Assembly (NCBI RefSeq): GCF_008386565.1
Contig: NZ_VUKA01000004.1
Span: 1-64,000 of the forward strand
From: Teichococcus oryzae
GTDB lineage: Bacteria; Pseudomonadota; Alphaproteobacteria; Acetobacterales; Acetobacteraceae
Direction: 5' to 3'
DNA length: 64,000 bases
Part shown: piece after piece, positions 1 through 7,913 of the stretch
Numbering within the stretch: position 1 is the stretch's first letter
Layout of the letters: each line of letters starts with the position of its first letter
Notes under the pieces: generated by a model
Seen by the model: the letters and a program-made list of their open reading frames with translations, nothing else
What the model was told of the DNA's origin: nothing
Databases searched by the model: none
Made by a program: the position numbers and the translations under genes

Positions 1-938
1 CCGCTCCGGTCATCGTGGCGGAGGAAACGCCTCTCCCGGCGGCACCCTCGACCATCGCGGAACCAGCGGGTGAGCCGCCTGCCCGTGCCGGGGCCACGGC
101 TTCGCCGCTGGCCGATCCCGCACCGCCCCCCATCGCCGCGCCCGCCCGCACGGCGGCGGCGGCCGCCACCCCGCCGGCGCTTTCGCAGGAAGAAAAAACG
201 GCTCTGCTGCAACGGGCCGAGGAAAAGCTCGCCCTTGGGGATATCGCCGCCGCCCGCCAGCTCTACCAGCAGGCCGCACTCTCGGGCAGCAGCCGGGGCG
301 CCGCCGCCCTCAGCCGCACCTATGACCCGGAATTCCTGCGCGGCATCGGGGCCAGCAACATCCCGCCCGATCCTTTGCTGGCGCTGATCTGGGCCCGCCG
401 CGCGGAAGCTCTCGCCGCGGCCGAACCGCCGGCCGCGGAAGCGCCGCCACCCCCGCCGCCGCCCGCCAGCGTGGCCACCGTATCAGGCGCCACACGGGCG
501 GGAGGGCCGGCAGCTCTGCCCGCCCCGGCCCGACCAGCGGCGCCACCCGCCCTGGAAGCCAGCCCGGCACCGCCGCCCACGCCGGAGCAGGCGCCTCCGG
601 AGCCGGTCGCGGCAACGCCGGCGCCCCGCCCCGGCCCGTCCCGTTCCGTTCCGGCGCGCCTACCGGAACAGCTGGAGGCTGTGATCCGGCGCGCCGACGA
701 GATGCTGGCGCTGCGCGACATTTCGGCCGCCCGCCGCCTTTACGCCTATGCGGCCGAGGCCGGGAGCGGCCGCGCGGCCGCCGCGCTGGGACGGACCTAT
801 GATCCCGCCTTCCTCGACGAGATCGGTGCCCAGGGCATCCGCCCGGATCAGGCCCTGGCCGCGCGCTGGTACCGGCGGGCCATGTCGCTGGGAGAGGGGC
901 AGGTCGCCCCCGCCCTGTCACGCCTGGAGCAGCGCTGA
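1..938 (+). CDS. Sel1/TPR-like repeat protein, 5' end outside window
   Basis: The reading frame is open from the first bases, so the true start lies upstream; a GTG at 15 is the first start codon inside the window. Two homologous helical repeats can be seen, near residues 65-135 and 220-300 counted from that GTG. Each carries an Ala-rich stretch followed by RTYDP. The pattern resembles Sel1-like or TPR repeats, which usually mediate protein contacts. Low-complexity Pro/Ala linkers separate them, consistent with an extracytoplasmic protein. The next gene starts 33 bases after the stop and encodes a periplasmic binding protein. The function is unknown. Confidence 0.6.
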   Translation, partial: APVIVAEETPLPAAPSTIAEPAGEPPARAGATASPLADPAPPPIAAPARTAAAAATPPALSQEEKTALLQRAEEKLALGDIAAARQLYQQAALSGSSRGAAALSRTYDPEFLRGIGASNIPPDPLLALIWARRAEALAAAEPPAAEAPPPPPPPASVATVSGATRAGGPAALPAPARPAAPPALEASPAPPPTPEQAPPEPVAATPAPRPGPSRSVPARLPEQLEAVIRRADEMLALRDISAARRLYAYAAEAGSGRAAAALGRTYDPAFLDEIGAQGIRPDQALAARWYRRAMSLGEGQVAPALSRLEQR

Positions 939-971
939 ACGTTGCCGCATCGAAGGAAGGAAGGCTGGCAC

Positions 972-1949
972 ATGACGCAACATCCCTTCGGACGGCGCGC
1001 CGCCCTGGCATCCGGCGCCTTGGCATCCGGCGCCCTGGCCCTGCTGGCGGCTCCCACCGCCTGGGCGCAGGGAACCGGGGCGCGGCGCGGCCTGGCGGAC
1101 ACCACGCGGGAGGTGAATGCGGGCACGGTCGGCATGATCACCGGCGGCGTCGATGGCACCTATATCCGCATCGCCGCCGACCTCGCCGCCGTGCTCGACG
1201 AAGGCGAATATCTCCGGGTCCTGCCGGTGATCGGCAAAGGCTCCCTGCAGAACATCTCCGACCTGCTTTATCTCCGGGGCATCGACCTCGCCATTGTTCA
1301 GTCCGATGTTCTGGCGGCGGCGACACGGGACCGCCTTTTCCCGGGCATGACGCAGCTCGTGCAATACGTCGCCAAGCTTTACGACGAGGAAGTCCATGTC
1401 CTCGCCCGGCGCGACATCGAGCGGGTCGAGGATCTGGCGGGCCAGGCCGTGAATGTGGACCTGCGCGGCAGCGGCACCGCGATGACGGCCTCCCTCATCT
1501 TCGGCAGCCTAGGGATCGACATCAGGGCCGTGCACGCCCCGCAGGACCTGGCGCTGGAACGCCTGCGGCGGGGCGAGATCGCCGCGCTGGTTTATGTGGC
1601 CGGCAAGCCGGCCCGCCTGTTCTCGGGGGTGCGGGCGGAGGAAGGGCTGCATCTGCTGTCCCTGCCCCTGGCTCCGCAATTGCTGGAAACCTATCTTCCG
1701 GCGCCGATCGAGCATGCCGACTATCCCGCCCTGATTGCCGAGAACAGCTCGGTGCAGACCATGGCGGTGGGCGCGGTGCTCGCCGTTTATGCCTGGAAGG
1801 CCGGGACGGAACGCCATGGCAAGCTTGTGCGCTTCCTGGAGCGGTTCAACCAGAAATTCCCCGCATTGCTGCAGCCACCCCGCCATCCGAAATGGCGCGA
1901 GGTCAACCTGACGGCACAGGTGCCGGGATGGACCCGCTTCAATCCCTGA
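972..1949 (+). CDS. TAXI-family TRAP transporter solute-binding protein
   Basis: This is a 325-residue exported protein of the TAXI (TRAP-associated extracytoplasmic immunogenic) family. These proteins bind a solute in the periplasm, usually for a fused DctQM-type permease. An N-terminal twin-arginine/hydrophobic signal ending near AWAQG is followed by the family's GGVDGTYIRIAADLA and IVQSDVL segments. I preferred ATG 972 to an upstream TTG at 942 because it gives a normal signal peptide and has AAGGAAGG upstream. The signal contains a tandem duplication (ASGAL twice, from a 15-bp direct repeat). No TRAP permease gene is nearby, so it may be an orphan receptor; the ligand is unknown. Confidence 0.8.
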   Translation: MTQHPFGRRAALASGALASGALALLAAPTAWAQGTGARRGLADTTREVNAGTVGMITGGVDGTYIRIAADLAAVLDEGEYLRVLPVIGKGSLQNISDLLYLRGIDLAIVQSDVLAAATRDRLFPGMTQLVQYVAKLYDEEVHVLARRDIERVEDLAGQAVNVDLRGSGTAMTASLIFGSLGIDIRAVHAPQDLALERLRRGEIAALVYVAGKPARLFSGVRAEEGLHLLSLPLAPQLLETYLPAPIEHADYPALIAENSSVQTMAVGAVLAVYAWKAGTERHGKLVRFLERFNQKFPALLQPPRHPKWREVNLTAQVPGWTRFNP

Positions 1950-2051
1950 GGCGGATCGCGGAACGGGCTGCCGGATGGAGCGCCGGGCGCCCTGTTCCGC
2001 AGCCGCGAGGCCCATCCCCAACCGGCCGTCGCCGCGAAGCAGGAGAGCACG

Positions 2052-2351
2052 ATGTATCTCGCCCGGTTTTCTTATGACGTGTCGCCGGCCAACCGACAGA
2101 AGGCGATCGACTTCATCCGGCGGGAAGCGGAGGCGGCCGGGCGGGAGGGCCTGAAGGCCCGCCTGCTGGTGCCGCTGACGCGGGGCCAGGGTGGGGCCGC
2201 GCTGCAATTCGAGGTCGAGCTGACCAGCCTTGATCAGCTTGAAGGCCTCCGCCACCGGAATGGTGACAAGGACGACACGGGGGACTGGATGCGCGCCTTC
2301 AGCGAGATCCTGTTATCGCCCCCCATGGTGGAGATCCTGCGCGTCGACTGA
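2052..2351 (+). CDS. hypothetical small protein
   Basis: This 99-residue soluble protein is not recognised. The start has a good ribosome site (AGGAGAG, 5 bases upstream). An alternating beta/helix pattern (YLARFSY, a helix, a basic strand, an acidic strand) and the absence of signal or membrane segments would fit a small ferredoxin-like alpha/beta fold, but no catalytic motif is visible. It follows the TAXI gene by 102 bases in the same direction and may be cotranscribed. Confidence 0.6.
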   Translation: MYLARFSYDVSPANRQKAIDFIRREAEAAGREGLKARLLVPLTRGQGGAALQFEVELTSLDQLEGLRHRNGDKDDTGDWMRAFSEILLSPPMVEILRVD

Positions 2352-2426
2352 TCTCCGCCTCGGCTGATCCCCGGGGCACGGCGTCACCGCACCTCCCCCG
2401 GGGCCATTCGGCAAGGCCGGGCTGGC

Positions 2427-2894
2427 TTACCGGCGCGCCTTGCGGGCGGCGTAGCGGGCATCCCGCAACGCCTTCTGTTCCGCCGCCAGGGCCAAGGCCC
2501 GGGCCTTCGCTTCGCTGTCCAGCAGCGCGGCGCGGGCTTCGGCGTCGAGCTTCATGGCTTCGGCGCGGGCAGCCTCGGCCGCTTCCTGGGCGGCACGCTC
2601 GATGGCGGCGGCGGCGGCCTCGGCTTCCAGCCGGGCCTGTTCGGCGGCCTGGGCCCGCTGAGCGGCCGCGAGCTCCTCCGCTTCACGCTGACGGGCCGCC
2701 TTGCGCTCGGCGGCGCGCGCCTCGCGGGCGGCGGCCACGGCCATCTGGGCTTCCTGCCGGGCGAGGACGGCCGGGTCATTCGGGCCCGGCAGGGCACGGA
2801 ACTTCGCCAGGGCGGCTTCTTTCGCCCGGGCGGCTGAACTCAGTCGATTGTTGAAATGGTCATTCTGGTACGAATTGTTGGAACGGCTTTGCAT
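2427..2894 (-). CDS. DUF6481 family protein
   Basis: The 155-residue product begins with a polar N-terminus containing NDHFNNRLSSAARAK and FRALPGPNDPA. This agrees with the alphaproteobacterial DUF6481 family as I remember it. The rest is a long Ala/Glu/Arg-rich helix predicted to form a coiled coil, ending in a basic tail. No enzyme motif is present. It is convergent with the preceding gene. An AGGAGGAAA sequence lies about 25 bases before the ATG, further than usual, so the 5' leader may be structured. The family's function is unknown. Confidence 0.65.
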   Translation of the reverse strand: MQSRSNNSYQNDHFNNRLSSAARAKEAALAKFRALPGPNDPAVLARQEAQMAVAAAREARAAERKAARQREAEELAAAQRAQAAEQARLEAEAAAAAIERAAQEAAEAARAEAMKLDAEARAALLDSEAKARALALAAEQKALRDARYAARKARR

Positions 2895-3242
2895 GGTTCC
2901 ATTCTACAGAAAAATTTCCTCCTGTGCTTGCAGTAATTTCCTGCCCTGCCTGGCCGGCGGCATCTCTCCCACGCCGAATTCCTTGCCACGAGGCGGCGCC
3001 CTGGGCGTCCGCCAAGGGTCCTGTTTTCCTGGATGCTCGCTGCCCAGCGGAATTCGTTACATTGAACAGCCATTCCCCGTTGCACGGACACGCTTCTGGT
3101 TGGGTCCACCAGGGTAGCGCCGGCCGCATGGCTGCCTTGCTTCACATGGATGCGGAGCAGCCGAGAATCTTTGTTGCGGGCCGCCACCATTCCTGTATAC
3201 GAGAAGGCATCACGAAAACGTGAGTGTGGAGGCGGAGCCAAA
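2895..3242. other. 348-bp divergent intergenic region
   Basis: The region separates the DUF6481 gene from the hypothetical gene at 3243, which read away from each other. It is visibly less GC-rich than its surroundings near 2900-2940. I find no convincing coding sequence. It should hold promoters for both genes; one plausible sigma70-like element is listed separately. Confidence 0.5.
3174..3201 (+). promoter_or_regulatory. possible sigma70-type promoter
   Basis: TTGCGG at 3174-3179 and TATACG at 3196-3201 are separated by 16 bases and lie about 40 bases before the ATG at 3243. The match is moderate and is called by eye only. Confidence 0.35.
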
Positions 3243-3719
3243 ATGGCGCGACCGGTAGCGAATTTCTCGGATGCCCTGGGCGGTATCGACCAGTCCATGC
3301 TCGACAGCGTGTCCGAGCTGGATGATGTCCGCCGCATGACCAGCGGCGCTTATCTCAAGATCGGTGCGCTGCACGGCGTCACGGTCGAGATCGAGGCACC
3401 CCTCGAAGCCACGGGGGATGTGCCTTCCCTTGTCCGACAGGGCCTTGTGATCCGCTGCCTGCTGCCCAAGGCCATCCCGCTGCCGGCGCTTTCGGAATCG
3501 CTGCAAGGCGGCGAGGCCGGGCGCTTGATCCGCACCATCCTGAGCGGCCACCGGCTGGAACTGACGGCGGAAGGTGGACGCGGCGTGCTGACGCGGGGTG
3601 CCGAACAGGCGCGCAACAGGTTGCACCATCACCTGTTCGAGCTGGCCGCCGCCGCCTTCGCGCCATTCCCGGTGATCGCGACCCCCGCCCTTTCCGGGCT
3701 CGAGGCAGCGGCCGTTTGA
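3243..3719 (+). CDS. hypothetical protein
   Basis: This 158-residue protein is not recognised. ATG 3243 was chosen over an upstream start at 3150 because a GGAGG-like ribosome site (GTGGAGGCGGAG) precedes it. The N-terminal half includes GVTVEIEAPLEATGDVPSLVRQGLVIRC, which looks like beta strands, and the C-terminal half is helical. There is no signal peptide, transmembrane segment or known catalytic motif. It is monocistronic and convergent with the next hypothetical gene. Confidence 0.55.
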   Translation: MARPVANFSDALGGIDQSMLDSVSELDDVRRMTSGAYLKIGALHGVTVEIEAPLEATGDVPSLVRQGLVIRCLLPKAIPLPALSESLQGGEAGRLIRTILSGHRLELTAEGGRGVLTRGAEQARNRLHHHLFELAAAAFAPFPVIATPALSGLEAAAV

Positions 3720-3753
3720 TCCGAACAGGCTGGGCAAAACGCCCGGCCTGCCA

Positions 3754-4008
3754 TCATGCCTTCCGTGGCGACAGCCAGGTCAGCCAGGGAAATGCCGGCG
3801 TCGTCATTGAGGGTTCCGGGTATTGGTGAGCCCAGGCGCGCTCCACCAGTCCTGCCAGATCATCGCCGACGGCACACCACCGTCCGTCAGGCGAGATGGC
3901 CATGAAGGCCCCCTGCACCCCGGCGTGGCGGGCGTAGTGCCTTTGCCCGATGTTCCATCCGGCGTCGATCAGCCATTCCATGCGTTCGGTGGCCGGCTTC
4001 ACGATCAT
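3754..4008 (-). CDS. hypothetical small protein
   Basis: The product is 84 residues and begins MIVKPATERMEWL. I chose ATG 4008 over more distal starts because GGAAGAAG lies just upstream and the extra N-terminus of the longer frame looks non-coding. It is rich in Trp and His (WLIDAGWNIGQRHYARH, then AISPDGRWCAVGDD). The segment ISPDGRWCAV resembles a single beta-propeller-like blade, but one blade cannot form a domain. The function is unknown. Confidence 0.5.
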   Translation of the reverse strand: MIVKPATERMEWLIDAGWNIGQRHYARHAGVQGAFMAISPDGRWCAVGDDLAGLVERAWAHQYPEPSMTTPAFPWLTWLSPRKA

Positions 4009-4664
4009 GGCACTTCTTCCATCGATGAGTTGCCGTGAACAAAGGTTCATCGTCTTTTCCGTGCATCGGCAAATGCCATAACATCCCCAAAGTCTCAGTG
4101 GATGACTGGATTGTTTGAAAACGCGATAAGCGCGGGGATGTGATCGCAATTCGAAGCGGATAACGCTCCCACCGTCCCAATTTCGGGGGCGGCACCCTGA
4201 AATACGGATGCAGGGCTATGGCCCTGGATGATCCGGGCATCGCGGAGATGCCTGCCCCAAGCCCGCCGGGCGGACACCCTTCTGACGGGCGGAGCCTCTC
4301 GCGCAGGCCGGCCGAACGGCTTGCGCTGCGGGGCGATGCGCCTGGGCTCATGCGCGCGGGTTCCGGCATGGCGGCGGTGCTTGCACGGCCTGATCCCGCC
4401 ACGAAGGGCCGGAACCGCAGTGGTGTCCCGGCGGACGCCGTTTTCACCCTCCGCGATCCTGCCGGATCGGCGACTTTCCCGTTATTGCCCGATTTCATCA
4501 TTTCCGTCTGGAAACCGGCGCTGCGGGATGGGGAGCCGGGCCGCCGCGCGACGCGGATCAGGCGCCGCGCAGGCTGCGCATATCGCTAGGGGTCGTTCTT
4601 TGCGCGCGACAATCCGGCGCGCCCGCCTTAGCGTTGCCAAGCTGATGATTGAAGGACCCGCATC
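4009..4664. other. intergenic region upstream of the amidase pair
   Basis: About 650 bases lie between two divergently read genes. A 123-codon open frame runs from 4218 to 4589 on the plus strand. It has no ribosome site, an atypical Pro/Arg/Gly-rich composition and overlapping open frames on both strands, so I do not call it a gene. The stretch at 4010-4160 is AT-richer and probably holds the promoter of the minus-strand gene. Confidence 0.45.
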
Positions 4665-4877
4665 ATGGCCCCATCACAGGACGACCCCATGCGCGCGCTG
4701 CAGGACGCATTGCGGCGCGCCGGCGTAACGCTTCCGCCGCAGCACCTGCCCGGCACGCTTACGGGCTTCACCGAATTGCAGGCGATGCTGGCCCTGCTGC
4801 GCGGGCCGCGCGACGCCGCGGCCGAACCAGCCGCCACCTATTCGCTGGACACCATCACCCGGGATGGCGCGGCATGA
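4665..4877 (+). CDS. AtzG-like (DUF4089/GatC-like) amidase partner
   Basis: This 70-residue helical protein starts at ATG 4665 after GAAGGA and overlaps the next gene by ATGA. Small proteins in this position before amidase-signature enzymes include AtzG. AtzG forms a complex with the 1-carboxybiuret hydrolase AtzE, much as GatC pairs with GatA. Size, helical character and translational coupling all fit. The assignment rests mainly on context because the sequence motif is weak. Its likely role is to stabilise the adjacent amidase. Confidence 0.6.
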   Translation: MAPSQDDPMRALQDALRRAGVTLPPQHLPGTLTGFTELQAMLALLRGPRDAAAEPAATYSLDTITRDGAA

Positions 4878-6292
4878 GCGGGGTGGCGCTGCACGATCTT
4901 TCCATCGCCGAAGCCGGCCGCCGGCTGCGCGACGGCTCCCTCACCTCGGTGCGGCTGACGCAGGCGCTGCTGGACCGCATCAATGCGTTGGACGGCGCGC
5001 TGCACAGCTTTATCGAGGTCACGGCCGATCGCGCCCTGTCCGATGCGGAGCGCGCCGACCGCGAGCTGGCGGCGGGCCGCGACCATGGCCCGATGCAGGG
5101 CGTGCCCTATGCGCTGAAGGACATCTACAACACGGCCGGCATCCGCACGACCTGCCATTCCAAATTGCTGCTGGACCACGTTCCGGCGCAGGACAGCGTC
5201 GTCGCGGCGAAGCTGGCCGCCGCGGGCGGCGTCCTGCTGGGCAAGCTGGCGACGCATGAATTCGCCATCGGCGGCCCGAGCTTCGATCTGCCCTTTCCGC
5301 CCGCCCGCAACCCGTGGAACACCGATCATGTCACCGGTGGCTCCTCCTCTGGCTCCGGCGCGGCGGTGGCGGCCAGGCTGGTGCGCACCGCGATGGGCTC
5401 GGATACCGGCGGCTCCATCCGGGGTCCGGCCGCTTATTGCGGAACGGTCGGATTGAAGCCGACCTACGGGCTGGTCAGCCGGCGCGGCGTGTTCCCGCTG
5501 TCCTACACGCTGGACCATTGCGGCCCGCTTTCCGCCACGGTGGAAGACGCCGCGATCACCACGCAGGTCATCGCCGGCCATGACCCGCGGGACCCCGCCA
5601 GCGCCGACCGCCCCGCGCCGGATCTGTGCAGCGGGCTGGAGGATGGCGTGGCCGGCCTGCGCATCGGCCTGCCGCGGAACCTGTGGCGCGACGCCGAGGG
5701 GCTGGCGCCGGAAACCGCCGCGGCGCTGGACCGCCTCGCGGAGGCGCTCGCCAGGGCCGGCGCCGTGGTCGAGGAGATCACGCTGCCGGATTACGATCTG
5801 TTCAACGCCTGCGGCCGCGTCATCATGCTGTCCGAGGCCTTCACCATCCATGAGAAGGACATCCGCGAAAGACCGCAGGATTATGGCGCGTTGTTCCTGA
5901 TGCGGGTCGCCGCGGGGGCCACGCTGAGCGCCGCCGACTACATCCAGGCGCAAAGGCTGCGGCGCGAACTCTCGGTGGCGGTGAACCAGGTGGCGCTGCG
6001 CCGCTGCGACCTGCTGCTGACGGCCTGCACCCTTGGCCCCGCCCCCGCCTTCGCAGAGTTCCCGCATGACCGGGCAGGCCCCATGCACATCCAGACCCTG
6101 CCCTTCAACGTCACGGGCAATCCGGCCCTGTCGATGCCGGCGGGCTTCTCCGCATCGGGCCTCCCCTTGTCGGCGCAGCTGGTCGGGCGCCCCTTCGAGG
6201 AAGCGTTGCTGCTGCGCGCCGGGCGGGCGGTGGAGAAGATCACCGCCGAATGGGGCAGCCCCGCCTTGCCGGAACTCGGCGCGGTCACCTGA
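4874..6292 (+). CDS. amidase-signature hydrolase (AtzE/GatA-like)
   Basis: The 472-residue cytoplasmic enzyme carries the Ser-cisSer-Lys triad of the amidase signature family. Lys82 lies in YALKDIYNTAG, the cis-Ser near 157-158 in GGSSSGSG, and the nucleophile Ser181 in GSDTGGSIR. Such enzymes hydrolyse C-N bonds in amides, ureides or Gln/Asn-tRNA adducts. A free GatA is unlikely because no GatB is present. Coupling to a 70-residue AtzG-like partner suggests a 1-carboxybiuret- or ureide-type amidase. The start is ATG 4874, overlapping the upstream stop. The substrate is not determinable from sequence. Confidence 0.85.
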   Translation: MSGVALHDLSIAEAGRRLRDGSLTSVRLTQALLDRINALDGALHSFIEVTADRALSDAERADRELAAGRDHGPMQGVPYALKDIYNTAGIRTTCHSKLLLDHVPAQDSVVAAKLAAAGGVLLGKLATHEFAIGGPSFDLPFPPARNPWNTDHVTGGSSSGSGAAVAARLVRTAMGSDTGGSIRGPAAYCGTVGLKPTYGLVSRRGVFPLSYTLDHCGPLSATVEDAAITTQVIAGHDPRDPASADRPAPDLCSGLEDGVAGLRIGLPRNLWRDAEGLAPETAAALDRLAEALARAGAVVEEITLPDYDLFNACGRVIMLSEAFTIHEKDIRERPQDYGALFLMRVAAGATLSAADYIQAQRLRRELSVAVNQVALRRCDLLLTACTLGPAPAFAEFPHDRAGPMHIQTLPFNVTGNPALSMPAGFSASGLPLSAQLVGRPFEEALLLRAGRAVEKITAEWGSPALPELGAVT

Positions 6293-6309
6293 CGCAAGCG
6301 CGCCCCGGC

Positions 6310-6336
6310 GCCGGGAAGGCCATCGCCTTTCCCGGC
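6310..6336. terminator. inverted repeat between convergent genes
   Basis: GCCGGGAAGGC (6310-6320) pairs with GCCTTTCCCGGC (6325-6336) with a single-base bulge and a 4-base loop. It lies 18 bases after the amidase stop, between convergent genes. There is no T-run, so intrinsic termination is only possible, not shown. Confidence 0.35.
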
Positions 6337-6404
6337 GTGCCGGCGCGCATGACGGAAATAAAGGCGCGGAACGAGGGCCGAAGGAAATCCGGTGCCGGGC
6401 AGCC

Positions 6405-6542
6405 TCAGCGAACGGGGCGGTGACCGTTGCGGCGCAACCGGACCAGCCCATAGCCATAACGGACCACCCCATACCCGCCGAGGCCGATGCCAAGCAGGCT
6501 GGCCCCCCAGAGCAGGGCGGCAAGGATGTCCTGCGATCCCAT
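6405..6542 (-). CDS. 45-residue membrane peptide coupled to upstream gene
   Basis: The start ATG at 6542 lies two bases after the stop of the upstream minus-strand gene, so translation is probably coupled. The product begins MGSQDILAALLWGASLLG. It has one hydrophobic segment (about residues 6-28), a Tyr/Gly-rich stretch and a strongly basic tail (RLRRNGHRPVR), as expected for a single-pass membrane protein with its C-terminus inside. No homologue is recognised. The sensible topology and tight spacing support a real gene. Confidence 0.5.
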   Translation of the reverse strand: MGSQDILAALLWGASLLGIGLGGYGVVRYGYGLVRLRRNGHRPVR

Positions 6543-6544
6543 GA

Positions 6545-7018
6545 TCAGGGCGATGCTCCGTTCCCCATCCCTGGATTATGGCCCCTCCAGATCACGAATT
6601 CCAGCCTCGCGACATAGGCAAGGGACAGCAGCGCGGTGGCCGCGAGGGCGGCGCCATAGGCATGGAACACGTTGGGCTGCAGCGCCCCGGCCAGGGTCGC
6701 CGGCTCCGACATGGCGGCCAGGCCCAGCACCGCCGCATGGGCGCAAAGGAACATCAGCAGCATCGCCCCCAGCCAGCGGTTCGAATCGCCCAGGCACTGC
6801 CAGTGCCGCTCCCGGTCACAGGCCCGGAACAGCAGGTCGGAGACGGGCCACAGGGCCAGGGTCAGGCCCAGCGCCGAGGTTTGCGGCGCGAAATGCACCA
6901 TCCATTCGCCCAGGGAATCCACCGGCAGCGGCATGCGGTAATTGTCGCGGAACACGACCGCGAGCGTCCCCAGCAGCCCGAAGGCCTGGGCCAGGATCCA
7001 GCGCGCGAGGTTCTCCAT
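6545..7018 (-). CDS. hypothetical integral membrane protein
   Basis: The 157-residue product has about four hydrophobic segments: near residues 8-22, 43-60, 78-98 and 115-135. No motif is recognised. ATG 7018 was chosen because GGGGAAAG precedes it; the longer frame to 7069 adds a Pro/Gly/Ser-rich tail without its own ribosome site. It is followed two bases later by the 45-residue membrane peptide gene, so the pair may form a small membrane unit. The function is unknown. Confidence 0.55.
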   Translation of the reverse strand: MENLARWILAQAFGLLGTLAVVFRDNYRMPLPVDSLGEWMVHFAPQTSALGLTLALWPVSDLLFRACDRERHWQCLGDSNRWLGAMLLMFLCAHAAVLGLAAMSEPATLAGALQPNVFHAYGAALAATALLSLAYVARLEFVIWRGHNPGMGNGASP

Positions 7019-7129
7019 CGGTCTTTCCCCTTCCCCTGAGCATGTGCCATGCGGGGAAGGCGAGAACAATGTTCTTCTTATGTTCCACTATTCACGCGAA
7101 CGCGATCATAAGTTTCAATCACCTATGCT

Positions 7130-7552
7130 TCATTCCCCGAGAAGGTGCAGAACCAGTTCCCGCTGATGCGGCGCGTGGCGGTGTTCCCACAGGAACACGC
7201 CCTGCCAGGTGCCCAGCACCATCTCCCCGGCCTGAACGGGGATGGAAAGCTGCGTCAGCGTCACAGCGGCCCGCAGATGCGCCGGCATGTCGTCCGGCCC
7301 TTCATCGGCATGGCGATATCGCTGACGATCGCCATCGGGCGCCAGCCGCGACATGAAATCCTCCAGATCCTGCAGCACCTCCGGCGAGGCGTTCTCCCCG
7401 ACAATGAGGGAGGCGGAGGTGTGGCGGCACCACAGTGTCAGCAGCCCGTCGGCGATCCCCTGCTCCGTGAGCCAGTTGCGCAACCTTCCGGTAACATCGA
7501 CCAACCCCCGGCCGCGGGTCCTGACCTGCACGCGGTGAACCGCCTGTCGCAT
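7130..7552 (-). CDS. yjbQ: YjbQ-family protein (UPF0047)
   Basis: The 140-residue protein matches the YjbQ/UPF0047 family along its length. It has CRHTSASLIVGENA near 42-55, DLEDFMSRLAP, HADEGPDDMPAHLRA near 81-95, LGTWQGVFLWEHR and a C-terminal strand. Members form trimers with conserved His/Asp/Glu residues. A weak secondary thiamine-phosphate synthase activity has been reported for the E. coli protein, but the physiological role is unsettled. It is probably a single-gene unit, divergent from the small membrane gene at 7710. Confidence 0.9.
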   Translation of the reverse strand: MRQAVHRVQVRTRGRGLVDVTGRLRNWLTEQGIADGLLTLWCRHTSASLIVGENASPEVLQDLEDFMSRLAPDGDRQRYRHADEGPDDMPAHLRAAVTLTQLSIPVQAGEMVLGTWQGVFLWEHRHAPHQRELVLHLLGE

Positions 7553-7709
7553 CGCAGCCTCCTTGCGGCCTCGCCTTTACCATCTTTCCCCTCCATCTCC
7601 TTCCCCCTCTCCCGGCTGGTCTCTCTCCCCCTGGCTCATCTTCCCCTGGCATTCCGGTTCCCGCCGCGCCAGTTTCCCCCCTCACGCAACACCCGGAGGT
7701 TTCCACCGC

Positions 7710-7913
7710 ATGGCCGCAAGGCTCTGGTCCCTCGGCAGCCTGCTGGTCGCGATCGGGCTCGCCGCCTGGTTGCTGGGCTGGGACACGCTGCTCTGGATTC
7801 CGCAGATGGCGTTGGAAGCCCTGCGCGACCAACCCTGGACGGCCGGCATCATCCTGGCCGGGCTCGGGCTGATGCTGCTGGCCAAGATGATCGGCGGCGG
7901 CCGGCGCGGTTGA
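7710..7913 (+). CDS. 67-residue membrane protein
   Basis: ATG 7710 is preceded by GGAGG. The product has two hydrophobic helices (about residues 6-24 and 45-62) joined by a short loop (WIPQMALEALRDQPW) and a basic end. It overlaps the next gene by TTGA, so it may belong to the same transcript as the polysaccharide deacetylase at the edge of the pigment cluster. No family is recognised. The 150 bases upstream are unusually pyrimidine-rich. Confidence 0.55.
   Translation: MAARLWSLGSLLVAIGLAAWLLGWDTLLWIPQMALEALRDQPWTAGIILAGLGLMLLAKMIGGGRRG

Noticed and set aside
4218-4589. 123-codon plus-strand frame before the amidase pair
   Set aside because: There is no ribosome site, composition is low complexity and no recognisable homology is visible.
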